The notes below the pieces were generated by a model that was not told the DNA's origin, made no database searches, and saw only the letters and a program-made list of their open reading frames with translations. Position numbers and translations under genes: made by a program. Source: Gnetum montanum (taxonomy: Eukaryota; Streptophyta; Gnetopsida; Gnetales; Gnetaceae). Taken from it: a stretch of DNA of 49,376 bases. Below are positions 21,301 to 33,300 of the stretch, piece by piece (position 1 is the first letter of the stretch; each line of letters begins with the position of its first letter). The DNA lies in the NCBI GenBank assembly GCA_015680685.1, contig MNCI01006016.1:855810-905185 (forward strand), written 5' to 3'.

Positions 21301-24300
21301 ATTTGCTTAACTGAGAATAAAATCTTGATGCATCTAATATGGTCAAAGTCTTTGCAAAGTCTTTGCACCTCTTGTTCTGAGCCTTGGCCAGCTTGTAAAT
21401 TGACTTCTCACCTAGTTTCTAGCTTTTCATAAAAGAAATTGAAAGCATTAAGTTTAGCCATGCTTGTTATCTTCATCACTACATAAGTTCCTACCTTGTA
21501 GCTTTCAAAGTTATACTGTCTCCTACCCTGTTGCCTCTCCTTGAGACACTTTTTCATATCCTGAATTTTTCGTTGCAGTTCCTCACTCTGCTACTGTTGT
21601 GCTTAAAACCCAGAATTAAAAAATAAATTTACTCATGCATCTGTTGATAGCATACAAACATGAGATGAGATAAAGATTCATGTGGAAAACCCTTCAATGC
21701 GAAGGGTAACAACCATGGGAAAGTAGGCAGATTTTATTCTTTTTGAGAAATGGTTTCTCTTGGTACATCCTTTATCTCTCTCTCCCTCTTTTTTAAATAG
21801 CCATCAACCCAGAATTTGAGGTATTCAATTAATAGATTACATTAGTCATCTCTCACAGTTAAGGATAATAATTAGCCTAACTTAACTGACTATCAAGTAC
21901 TGACCATTAATTACAATTAGTTACATTTCATCAATCTCACCGACTGAAACACAGTCAAGAAGCAATGGTGATTGGAAATCAGAGTAAGAGAAAATTAAGG
22001 AAGAGAAATTATTTCATTATCACAACAATCTTCCACTTGAAGTCAAATCTGTTCTGCATTCCAAATTATTTATTAAGTCAATCTCATCTTCATCTTGCAA
22101 AACACTTTTTTTCTCTGCAGAAACAACTTTTGTTAGGATATTAGCTGCATTATCATCTATATGGACCTTCTTCACTTCCAAACTCTTTTCTCTAATTGCT
22201 TGTCTTATGAAGTGATACACTTAGTCTTTGAATGATATGCAGCATTCTTTGCGAAGAACATAATACTCTTATTATCACATAACAAATCATAAGATTTTTG
22301 TTGCAGGCCCAACTTATCCAAGGAACTCCACAGCCACATCATCTCTTTGCATGGCTCTAACAATGCTACATATTCTGATTTTGTAGAAGACAACATAATA
22401 ACATTTTGTAGCCTAGACATCCAACTAAATGCTCCTTCTCCAAGAGTAAAGATGTATAGTGATGTAGAGCTTTTTCTATCAAGATTGCTTCCATTATCTG
22501 CATCTCCATATCCAAGAAGTTCCAAATTAGAACCACCAAAACATAAGTAATGGGATTTTGTACTTTTTAAATAGTGAAGGATGCACTGACTAATATGTGG
22601 TCTTTTATAGACCATAGCATACATTAAACTTCCCACAGTTGACTGATATGGGATAACATTCTTTTCAACATTAGTCTTAAGGCCATCTTCCTTGGATATC
22701 TTAAAGTGTGATGCTAGGGGAGTACTTACAGGTTTGCTGAAGTCATGTTGAACTGATGCAACATTTTATTGATATACTCCTGGCTTAGCCATAACTTCCT
22801 TTGCATCCTATCCCTATGTATTTGCATACCAAAGATCTATCTAACTGCACCCAGATCTTTCATTACAAACTTCTTGGACAAATTAGTTTTCAACTTCTTG
22901 ATTTCAGCCAAATCAGTATTAGCAACCAACATATCATCAGTAGATGAGAAAAATCATAAATTTACTTGTTATGCTACCCTTAAAATAAATATAATGATCA
23001 ACTTCAGACTTGACAAATTGCAGTTCATGTATAAAAATGTCAAACTTCTTGTACCACTGTCTGGGTGCTTGTTTCAGCCCATACGAGCTCTTTTCTGACC
23101 TGTAAACATAATTGGGTCATTGCTAAACCACATAGCCTTCTGGTTGTTCCATGTACATCTCTTTTTTTAAAATCTCCATGCGTTGTTTTCATATCAACTG
23201 TTCCAATTCTAAATCTAAACAAGTTACCAATAATAATACTATACAAATTGAGGCATGCTTTAAAACAGGAGAGACAATTTCTGAAAAATCAATCCATTCT
23301 CTCTGTGTATACCCTTTTACCACCATGCTAGCTTTGTATCTTTCTGATTGGTCAGCCTTAGTTTTGATTTTAAAAAACCATTTATTCTTCAAGGCTTTTT
23401 TACCAGTTGGAAGAGGAGCCAACCCCCAGGTCTGCTTTTGTTTTAGTGAACTCATCTCTTTATCCATGGTTGACTTCCAAATCCTCCAATCTGAACTTTG
23501 TAAAGCTTGAAAATTTTCTGGTTCACCATCTTTAGTATAAAGAACACTATGTAAAATTGCAGAATACCTGTTAGGAGGTTTAATATTTGAGGGTAGATCT
23601 TCAGACCTAATGTTGAGGTGTTTCACCAATACCTTCTTCATAGTGCTCACCTTCATCATCTTTTACTTGCTCTTCACTGCTTTCACTACCATTTGAGTTG
23701 TTATTGATAGGGCTTGACATTTGACATGGTTGTTGATTTTGTATCTGTTGCAATGGTTGCCTTGAAACAATAGAGAATGTATTAATTTTTATTTGTATTT
23801 TCTTTTTTGCTGACTATTCAAGCTCTTTATAAATGACATTTTTATTAAAATAAACATCTCTACTTCTGAATATTCTATTAGTAATTGGATCACATAATTT
23901 GTATCCCTTATCATCACCTCCATAGCTTACAAAAATGCATTTGTGTGCTGTAGTTTCAAGTTTAGATATATTTTGTTTACGAATATATGCTTATGCAATG
24001 CAACTGAAGGTTCTAAGATAGTTATAACTTACTTGCCTCCATTTTCCATCTAATGGTCCACTAGGGGATCTATTAATCAAATACACAACAGTTGTTGCAG
24101 CCTTATACCAAATTTTTTTTGGTAATCTAGAATGTTTTAATATACTTCAAATCCTAACCAGGATTGTTCTATTGTATCTTTCAGCATCAAAATTTTGTTG
24201 TGGTGTGTCAGGAATGTTCTTTCATGTTTGATGCCCACTTCATTATAGAGTTGCTCAAAGGCGTTGGAACAAACTTTTCATCTATTATCAGTGCGTGAAC

Positions 24301-27300
24301 ATGTAATCTTTCTATCAGTCTTATTTTCAACCCTAGCTTTAAACAATCAAAACATATAGATAGCCTGATCTTTGCTTTTCATATCATACAACTTACAATG
24401 TCAAAAATAATCTTCAATAACGGTTATGAAGTAACAGTTACCATTAAATGACACAGGATTTATAGAACCAGCAACATCAGAATGGATTAACCCTAAGCAA
24501 CAATTCTTGCTAGGAGATTCATTTCTTTTAAAGGAAACTATATGACTTTTGCCAATAACACGGTATTCACAAATGGAAGTGCAGTTAAATGAATTAAGGA
24601 ATAAGGTTTTTAGATTGCAAAACCTTTATTCCTTTTTTGCTCAATTGTCCCATCCTGTTATTCCAAAGCCCAAGATCTTCATTAGGGCCCTTTGTTGCCA
24701 TGTTATGCCCATTTGCCCAAGTTTCTTTTGGTACATAAAAAGAGCCCCGTTTCTCTCCTTGCATAATAGTTATGTTTCCTATTGTGATCTTCCAAGAGCC
24801 CTCTCCCAGTATAGTTTTGAAATTAGTGGCATCTAACTGTCCTACTGAAATCAAATTTCATTTTAGATTAAGCACATACTTAACATTTCAAAGAGTTAAA
24901 TGCCTTCCATCTTGCTGGATCAACACATCACCAATACCGTTCATTGGGCATTCATGTTCACTACCCAATTGAATATGAGCATTTTCAACTTTGTAAATGT
25001 CCGAAAATATTCTTTATATAGACATACATGAAATGATGCTCTAGAATCCATTATCCATTCATCAGATTGATGAAACTCACTTCTAAATGAAGTACTATCA
25101 AGAGTAATCAAAGTTACCCCAACTTTACAAAAAGTATCCTCCTTTTCTTTGCTCCTTTCCCCCTTTAGAACATGCCAGTTTCTTCTCCAATGACTAGGCT
25201 TGTAATAATACCAACAACCTCTTTATTTGCTTTGTGAACATTGCATTCTCTTGCTTTTGGCATTATCTCTGCTTCAAGCTGCTTGTTGGTGTGATCTTCC
25301 TCTATTTTCAACATTTAAAATCACTCCAAATGAAGTTGATTTCACGGTTGCCTTTTTCTTTTCATCATCCAACAGGGATGCCACAGTACTGTCAAAATCC
25401 AGTGTTGCACATGTTGCACTGATTACTGTTAACTGTTGTTTCCAAACTATTTGGAAGAGAAGAGACCAACAACAATGATTTGATTTCAACGTCTAACACT
25501 ACCTTCAGTGCTTTCAACTGTGAAAAATAATTGTTAAATTCAGAAAGGTGCTGAGCCACTGTACTGTTCTCCTTCATCTTCAACTTAAATAATCTCCTCA
25601 TTTGAAAAACTTTGTTTGGTCCTAATCACTGTTAGGTCAACTTGATTAGCTTATTGTACAAGCCTTCTGCTGTACTGTCATCAGCAACTGTATATAGAAT
25701 TTCATCAGACAAGCAAGCTCTGATCAAAGATAGAGTTTTCTGATCCAGTTTATCCCACTCTTCTTGGGACATTTTCTGAGGCTTCTTTGCTGCCCCTTCT
25801 GAGATGAAAGCTTCACATTTGTTCTGATACATAATGTTTGTCATCAGAATTTTCTAAATCTGCCAATTAAAACTTGTAAGCTTTTGAATATCCACCTTGT
25901 CCACCATCTTCAATGTGCTGCCAACAATCTATAGTAAACCTTGCTCTGATACCACTGGTTGTGCTTAAAACCCAGAACTGAAAAATAACTTCATTTATGC
26001 AACTGTTGACAGCAGACAAACACAAGACAAGAGAGAAAGATTTACAGGAAAAAAAACCCTTCAATGTGAAGGGAAACAACCATGAGAAAGTAGATAGATT
26101 TTATTCTTCCTGAGAAATGGTTTTTCTTGCTACATCCTTCACCTCTCTCTCCTCCTTTAAATAGTCTTCAGGCCAAAATTTTAGCATTCAATCAACAGAT
26201 TACATTAGTCATCTCTCACAGTTGAGGATAATGATCAACTGATCTTAATTGATTATCAATCACTGAAAGTTAATTACTTTTCATAGTATTAGGTGAACTC
26301 ATGTCTTACTACCGATTTTTTTTTTGTTACAGTTGAATACTATTCCAGACAAGTAGTGTGCGATGTAGGCCCCAAGACCCCCACCAATGTCATGGTAAAC
26401 TATCAAATATGTGGTGAGGACCAGGCCCCAACATCCCAAATTGAAGCCAAATCCTACAAAATTTTCACAAGAACACAATGGAAAACAAGAAAAGAAACAC
26501 AACTCTTTATTCTTGCTTGAAAACATGAAGATTCATACAAACTTTGGAAGCAAACAGCCCAAGGATAGGCAACACTCAAGATCTTCATAATCACACTCAC
26601 CTCACACAAGACATAAGCCAAACAACAATGGCTCTCATCACTCCCTCACATGCAATTGCTCACGATGGCTGCAACAAGAATAGATTGCTCAAGAAGAGCT
26701 TTCTCTCTTTCCCTAGACACTCTATTGAGGGTCTGTAGCCTCCTCCCTTGAGACTAACCTTCTCTCTCCTCTCTTTTGATTAGTTTGATTAGCCTTGATT
26801 AGCCTACCCAAAACTTAGGCCTTTGATGACCTTTTATAGCCTTCCAAGTGTTTCTTCATCTTCCCTCTAAATTAGAATTAAATTTGAAGTCCATTGGAAT
26901 CCGTACAAGATGTCTTGCCCGAGTGTAGAGATGTTAAAGGAGATGTATTGAGTGAGTCTGGTTGAGACATCTTGAGTTTGGATGAGACGTCGAGTTTGGC
27001 TTGAGAGTGTGGAGATGTCTTGAATGCAACTAAGTTGTCTTGGATGTAGCTAAGATGTCTCACTTGCCAGGGCTAAACACAAAGTTGCTTGTTTTGAGAC
27101 TTGGAACCTCCATGTGCCTCCAAACAAGTCCCCATAGACATTGGATCCCCCTAAATCTATCAAAATGAGTCCAAAAAACTTTCAAACATGCCAAAACTCT
27201 AAGGAAAGACCCCATCATTGGAGAGATGTTACATTGGCCTGTTTGATATCCACATCAGCATCCTCCCCCCTTCAAAAGTCTCTTGATTCCCATACAAGAG

Positions 27301-30300
27301 GCCTTTACACTTGGAATAGCTGTTGCCCCCTCACATAGGCCACAATTCACACTCAAATCAAAGCACAACACATATGTAATGGCTAGAACTCACAACATTA
27401 TGTCTCTACCATCCAAAACTTATTACACAAACACACATAAACACACAACACAATGTATGCATGACACACATACACATATTAGCACAATTTTGTGCTTACA
27501 TCACAATGGAGAATTACATGAAGAAGAGTAGATTTGGTTTTTTTCCTCAAAGGCTCCACCATGCTTCCACCTTGAAAGTACCAAATCCCATGTGTTTCTT
27601 CCATGACCTGCAACAAAAGAAGAATAAGAAAATTCAAAAGGGTTAGGTCTCCTCAAACCAACTTCCCTTCCATTCTTTTTCTTTTTCTTCACCTTCTTCT
27701 TCTTGGTGCTTGGAAGACTATCACTTAGCTTCCTTTCACCATCAACATCACAATGTAGATTGTCTTCATGCTGCTCATCCATTTCACATACAAGACAATC
27801 AAGTTCTTTGACACATTTTACAAATTCAACATTGCCATAATCCATAGCAAGCATCTTCAAATTCTAGAAAATCATATCATTATCAATGTCTTCACCAACA
27901 TCAATAATGATCCTCTTACAATGACTATCCCAATAGTCGTCGTCATCAAACAAATTACCATTATTAGTCTTTCTCTCACTAACAATGGCATCAAAAGTCA
28001 CATTGCTTTCATCACACACAACATGACTTACAATTTTACCAAAATCACCACGATGATCATGATGCACATAATTACAATTGAACAAATCACTATCAAGCTG
28101 AAGTGAAAGACTGGCTTCCCTCATACTAGCTTCAACATGAGAAACATTACTACCATCAACAAGGTAAAGCTCACACTTACCCCTTCATGGCTTCTCCCTC
28201 CCAACCTTGGTTCAACTTGACTTAAGATATGAAAATCCAAAATGTGTTTCTCACAATTCTTACAAACCCTAGCTATTCAAAGATAATGGTTATCTCAAAC
28301 AGCAATCATTTCCAATACCCAATATAATTGATCCCCCAAATTGACCAAAAGGAGTTTCATCAAACCCTCATTGAGTATGGAAGTTACATCAATTCAAGCT
28401 GCAAACCAAAATGGCATTGGAAATGAGTGAACTCTTTGTGTGGTGATGTAGAGGACTCTCCAACTTGGGTAAATTATCTTCAAATCCTTTGCTTTGATAC
28501 AAATTTGGTGAGGACCAGGCCCAAACATTCCAAATTGAAACCAATTCCTACAAAATTCTCACAAGAACACACAGTGGAAAACAAGAAAAGAAACAAAACT
28601 CTTTATTCTTACTTGAAAACATGAAGATTCATGCCAAAGCTGGAAGCAAACATCCCAAGGATAAACAACACTCAAGATCCTCACAATCACACTCCCCTCA
28701 TACAAGACATAAGCCAAACAACAATGGCTCTCATCACTTCCTGACATACAATTGTTCATGATGGCTGCAACAAGAACAGAGTGCTCAAGTAGAGCTTTCT
28801 CTCTCCCAAGATGCTTTTTTTGAGGCTCTCTTACCTCCTTCCTTGAGATTAACCTGTTTTGCCTGATTGGCCTGCTTTAAACTTAGTTTCTTAGTGTCTT
28901 TGATAGCCTTCCAAGTGTCCCTTCATCTTCCCTCTTCAAATTAGAATTAAATTTGAAGTCCATTGGAATCTGTATGAGACGTCTTGGAGATGTCTTCCCC
29001 GAATGCAAAGATGTCAAAGGAGACATCTTGGAATCATGTGAGACATCTTGAGAGTGTGGAGATGTCTTGAATGCAGCTGAGATGTCTCACCTGTCAGGGC
29101 TAAACACAAAGATGTTTGTCCAGATGCCTCCAAACAAGTCACCATAGACCCTAGAACCTCCTAAGCTCATCAAAATGAGTCCAAAACACCTCCAAACATG
29201 CCAAAACTCCAGGGATGCATTGGACCTTGAGCGACTAGTTTTGATTACATCCAATGAGGCCCTAGACATTTTTAGGAGGGCCTATAGCGATGCATTGGGC
29301 TCTGTCCTTGGAGTTTTGGCATGTTTGGAGGTGTTTTGGACTCATTTTGATGAGTTTAGGGGGTTCTAGGGTCTATGGGGACTTGTTTGGAGGCATCCGG
29401 AGGTTCTAGGCCTCAAAACAAGCATCTTTGTGTTTAGCCTTGGCTGGTGAGATGTCTAAGTTGCATTCAAGATGTTTCCACGCTCTCAAGACATTTCAGA
29501 CAAGATGTCTCACATGATTCCAAGACATCTCAGCCAAACTCAAGATGTCTACCTCTGACATCTCTACACTCAAGCAATACCTCTCCTTCTCCAAGACATA
29601 TTGGATGGATTCCAACGGACTTCAAATTCAATTCTAATTTGGAGGGAAGATGATGGGACACTTGGAAGGGTATAAAAGGCACCAAAGACCTAAGTTTGGG
29701 GTAGGCTAATTAGGCAAAACAGGTTAGTCTCAAGGAAGGAGGTAAGAGAGCCTCAAGAGAGTGTCTTGGGAGGAAGAGAGAAAGCTCTTCTTGAGCACTC
29801 TTATTCTTGTTGTGGCCATCATGAGCAACTGTACGTGAGGGAGTGATGAGAGCTATTGTTGTTTGGCTTATGTCTTGTGTGAGGGGAGTGTTATTGTGAG
29901 GATCTTGAGTGTTGGCTGTCTTTGGGATGTTTGCTTCCAGCTTTTGTATGAATCTTCATGTTTTCAAGTAAGAATAAAGAGTTCTGTTTCTTTTCTTGTT
30001 TTCCACTGTGTGTTCTTATGAGAATTTTGTAGGATTTGGCTTCAATTTGGGATGTTGGGGCTTGGTCCTCACCAATGTGGTATATCAAGTTTGGCAGTCC
30101 AGGGTGTTCTCTCATGTCTTTCAAATTCTCGATCACTACACTACAAAGCATTTGTTGTCTATGTTTATGCTATTTGATCTCCAACCATGCGGTTAATGTT
30201 AACTCAAAAGTTTATTTGAGTTAAGCTCCTTAAAGCTTAGATTTATGTTGATCTTAGTTGTTAAGTTATCATATACCTACATATTTTATCTTGGCTACAT

Positions 30301-33300
30301 AGGATTAGATGTTCTAATAGCCCTGTGACCTTAGCCACAGCAACCGAACTGTGTGTTGCGTCCAGGATATGCCTTAGCATTCATGAAATCCAGAAAACAA
30401 CTTGTTTAATCCGAATTGGCTGAAATTTTACAGCTAGCATGCTGCCTCGTTCCTTTTGTGCCGAGGTGTCGTCTCAAAAATGTTGTTGTTCTCTTCCTGT
30501 TCCAAGTCTACCTTTCTGTGTTTAAGCAATAACTTTCATAGGTTAAATAGCCGTTATTTAATTAACGTAGCGCACGTTTAGCAATCATCTTGTAGATCCT
30601 ATGATTAGTGGCTATTTTATTTTTGCTTCATGCAAATTATCTTTTAAAGGAAAACTATAAAACCTTTTAGTTAAGGTTCTTCATGCGATGTCTTCTATTT
30701 AATTGATTCTGAATCATGAAATAAATTTAAAGCATTGTAAGGAGTATCATGATTTTAATTTAAATGATTGGGCTTTTCTGCGTCTCCTCCTTATCATCTT
30801 TATAACATCAATTTGGTTGACCCATTAGGGTAGGTAAGTGATTTGAATATGGTTTTTTTTCCAGCTGTCTACCTGGAACCGAATGCATTTTTCCACTGTG
30901 CCCAGCACTTATAAGCCTAGCACTCTCACCCTGAAGTCAAGGTTCACCCTTTGTATTTTTGCATAGATGTAGGACTTTACAGTGGCAATGATCTGTTCTA
31001 TTATTTACTTCCTTCTTGAATGCTAACTGGTGTTTTAAAATGTTATTAGTTCCATCAGCGAAGTTGATATTTCAGACTAAAGAGGAAGTATCAATTGTGG
31101 AAAAGTCAAAATCAATGCTTTCTAATGCATTCCAGTTAGCACTTGGCTGCCCTGTTGAGCTTCATGTTGAGTGTGTACCCACTGGTGGTGGTAATGCTAA
31201 TTCACTGTCAAAAGCAGCTGTTCCACAATCTAGTGTATCGAACTCTTCCAAAGCTTTGCAAAGACCTCACCCAAACTCTCCAGAGAACCTCTTACAGCTT
31301 GGGATTTCTGCCCCGGATAAAGTTATGCGAAGTTCAAGTGAAGCAGAGGGTCATGTTGTAAATCAAACCAGTAATGTTGGAGATTCAAGGCCTGATATTG
31401 GTGAATGTTCCGAAGGAGTAACACCCTCTAACAACCTTCCTGTCAGCCAACGGACAATGAATGCAACAGATCAGAGGCAAATGGATAGTGCCACATCACC
31501 ACATTTGTCAACTTTTGGTCCTTACAGAGCTGATCGCCACAGAACCGTTAGAGATCACAGCAGGAAAAAAGCTTTAGTGAAGGGCAAAGTTTCTTTGGGG
31601 CATGTTATTCGCCATGCAGATTTTGATTTATCCCAAAGTCAAATAAGCCAGAATCCAAGACGAAAAGGGATGTCTATAGCTGAGAAGCTTGAACAAGAAA
31701 ACCTGTAAGTTGCTTATGGAATATATGTTCCATTTTTCTTTACTCATTTACATTATAGGTGATTGGAGTTTGACACTTGTTTGTTTTTCTTTTCTATGGA
31801 TTCATATGGTTAAATGCAAATGAGGCATGAGAAATTTGGGGGGTTTGTTTTTCTGCCATTTATATTAGTGGTTGAATTTTTTTGTGCATTATTTTATGTA
31901 TCTTCATTTTGGTACACTTGAACATATTGCATCGAATCTTGATAATTTCTGTATCGCTGAATCACAGTTGCTATATTTTGATTATATCCATGGTAATTAT
32001 GCTTGATAAAATCATAGCGAAAGCATTTTTCACAATTAAAACGAGAATATAAAAATGGATACACAATTCAAAAATGAAATGGTTTTCAAACACTAGTAAC
32101 CACAGAAGATTATGCACAATGCAAGCATATTATATTTGTACTTGTTGGAGAAAAGTGGGGTTTGCTGATTCTTCAGTTTTTATCGGTTATTTTTATTAAG
32201 AAATAAGGGAGAATGTTTGGCAGAAAATTCAGTGTGGCCAGGCAAGTGAGAGGTCTGATGTCTCTAGTCTCTACTGTTTTTATTTTTCTATTTTTGGAAA
32301 AAAGGTTGGGTAAAATTCAACATACGTACAGAAATGACCAAATTCCAAAAACCGGGGAAAGGACTCCCCCTGGAAGGGGGCTTCCAAACCAATCAGCAAC
32401 AAACGTCCTTTTCAGTGACCTCCAACCCGCACATCCCCCAGACCAATACAGCAAAAGAAACCAAGGGTGAGTACCCATGCATAAGGTAGGTCAACCCACC
32501 CCATAAACCAGATGCATACAGGCCAAGCCTTTCTCCATGAAGCAGAAAACAGAAAAACCAACCCGGGTAGAGTGAAACACAGACATCTAAGGTTCACTTT
32601 TAAGTGGACCTGGTCAAGGATGGCCCGTAGAGGTTTAGAGGTTACAAAGTTAGTTGCCTGCTAAAAGTCAAGGAAATCCTGCTCCACTTGCTCTTGCTTG
32701 TTTTCAGGCATATCCTGTCTTATCCGGATGGTATTTCGCGGCCATTAAATGGATATGCTATTGCAAGGCCATCCAAGATGCGTCCTTATTCATGGCCATA
32801 AGCATATACAGCCAACGACCTCCCCTTAGCCATTAGCCATTGTTGAACCTTTGCCTATTTGCCTAATCAAACTATTGCTTCATTTGTTGTTCCTCAAATA
32901 ACACCCTGTTAGCTTCTTCCTTTTCAGCTTCTTCAAGGCATTGCTTCTCCACCTCCTCTTACAGCATCTTTGCCCAAATCTCCTGGCAGATCTCCTCTTC
33001 CTTTTCTTGCCATCACAGGGCTTTGCGATGTTCCAATTGCTGCCTAAGTTGCTCCAATTCCTCCCTATGGTGTTGGTGCTGAGTCTTCACCTGCACATCC
33101 CTCATCTACTGGATAATAATTGCCTCCCATTGGCTTCTTTCTTCCTCCTTGAGCCGAGCTACCGCATCCGCCAACACTTGACACAAATAGGGGTCCTTTG
33201 CCCACATTAGCAATTCCTCATGATCTATAGTAGGCATCTCCACATGTTCCTAGTGGGGGTTTGGGGTTTGNNNNNNNNNNNNNNNNNNNNNNNNNNNNNN

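Larger units (their letters stand above)
21598..26284 (-). mobile_element. Ty1/copia retrotransposon, antisense in intron 3, decayed
   Basis: Two LTRs (21598-22027 and 25960-26284) flank a - strand gag-protease-integrase-RT-RNase H order, which is the copia order. The primer site TGGTATCAGAGC, complementary to initiator tRNA-Met, lies at 25954-25943 next to the right LTR. A purine tract adjoins the left LTR. LTR edges are TG...CA. The LTRs differ at roughly one base in five to six by eye, so the insertion is old. The right LTR lacks its outer ~100 bp. Confidence 0.85.
26412..29221 (-). mobile_element. Short non-autonomous LTR element, antisense in intron 3
   Basis: Two direct LTR copies (26412-27257 and 28506-29221) enclose only about 1.25 kb. 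On -, the right LTR ends CTCACCA. TGTATCAAAGC, an initiator-tRNA-Met-type primer site (about 28500-28488), follows. At the other end, AAGGGGGGAGGATG (27270-27258 region) is a good purine tract before the LTR start TGATGTGGATATC. No polymerase is encoded. This fits a TRIM/LARD-like non-autonomous element. Confidence 0.75.
28506..30074. repeat. Large inverted repeat made of LTRs 'B' and 'C' (about 0.7 kb arms)
   Basis: 28506-29221 and 29290-30074 are reverse complements over nearly their whole length. For example CTCCAAACATGCCAAAACTCC (around 29190) mirrors GGAGTTTTGGCATGTTTGGA (around 29313). Only about 70 bp separate the arms. The spacer itself holds AGGCCCTA...TAGGAGGGCCT (29256-29283), able to cap a hairpin. 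Confidence 0.8.
19050..31049 (+). other. Intron 3 (12,000 bp), nested transposons
   Basis: Contains, in order, an RTE-type LINE fragment, a copia element, a short LTR element and an inverted LTR. The rest (19050-19690 and 30075-31049) holds no recognised element. A small exon-like frame at 19157-19226 (ARNAQAVKVDVIDNCS ..., followed by GTATGT) is not part of the STICHEL reading frame and is not identified. Confidence 0.85.

Noticed and set aside
27768-28106. 112-codon frame on +
   Set aside because: It is the shadow of the - strand frames of the non-autonomous LTR element and is simple I/T/H-rich text.
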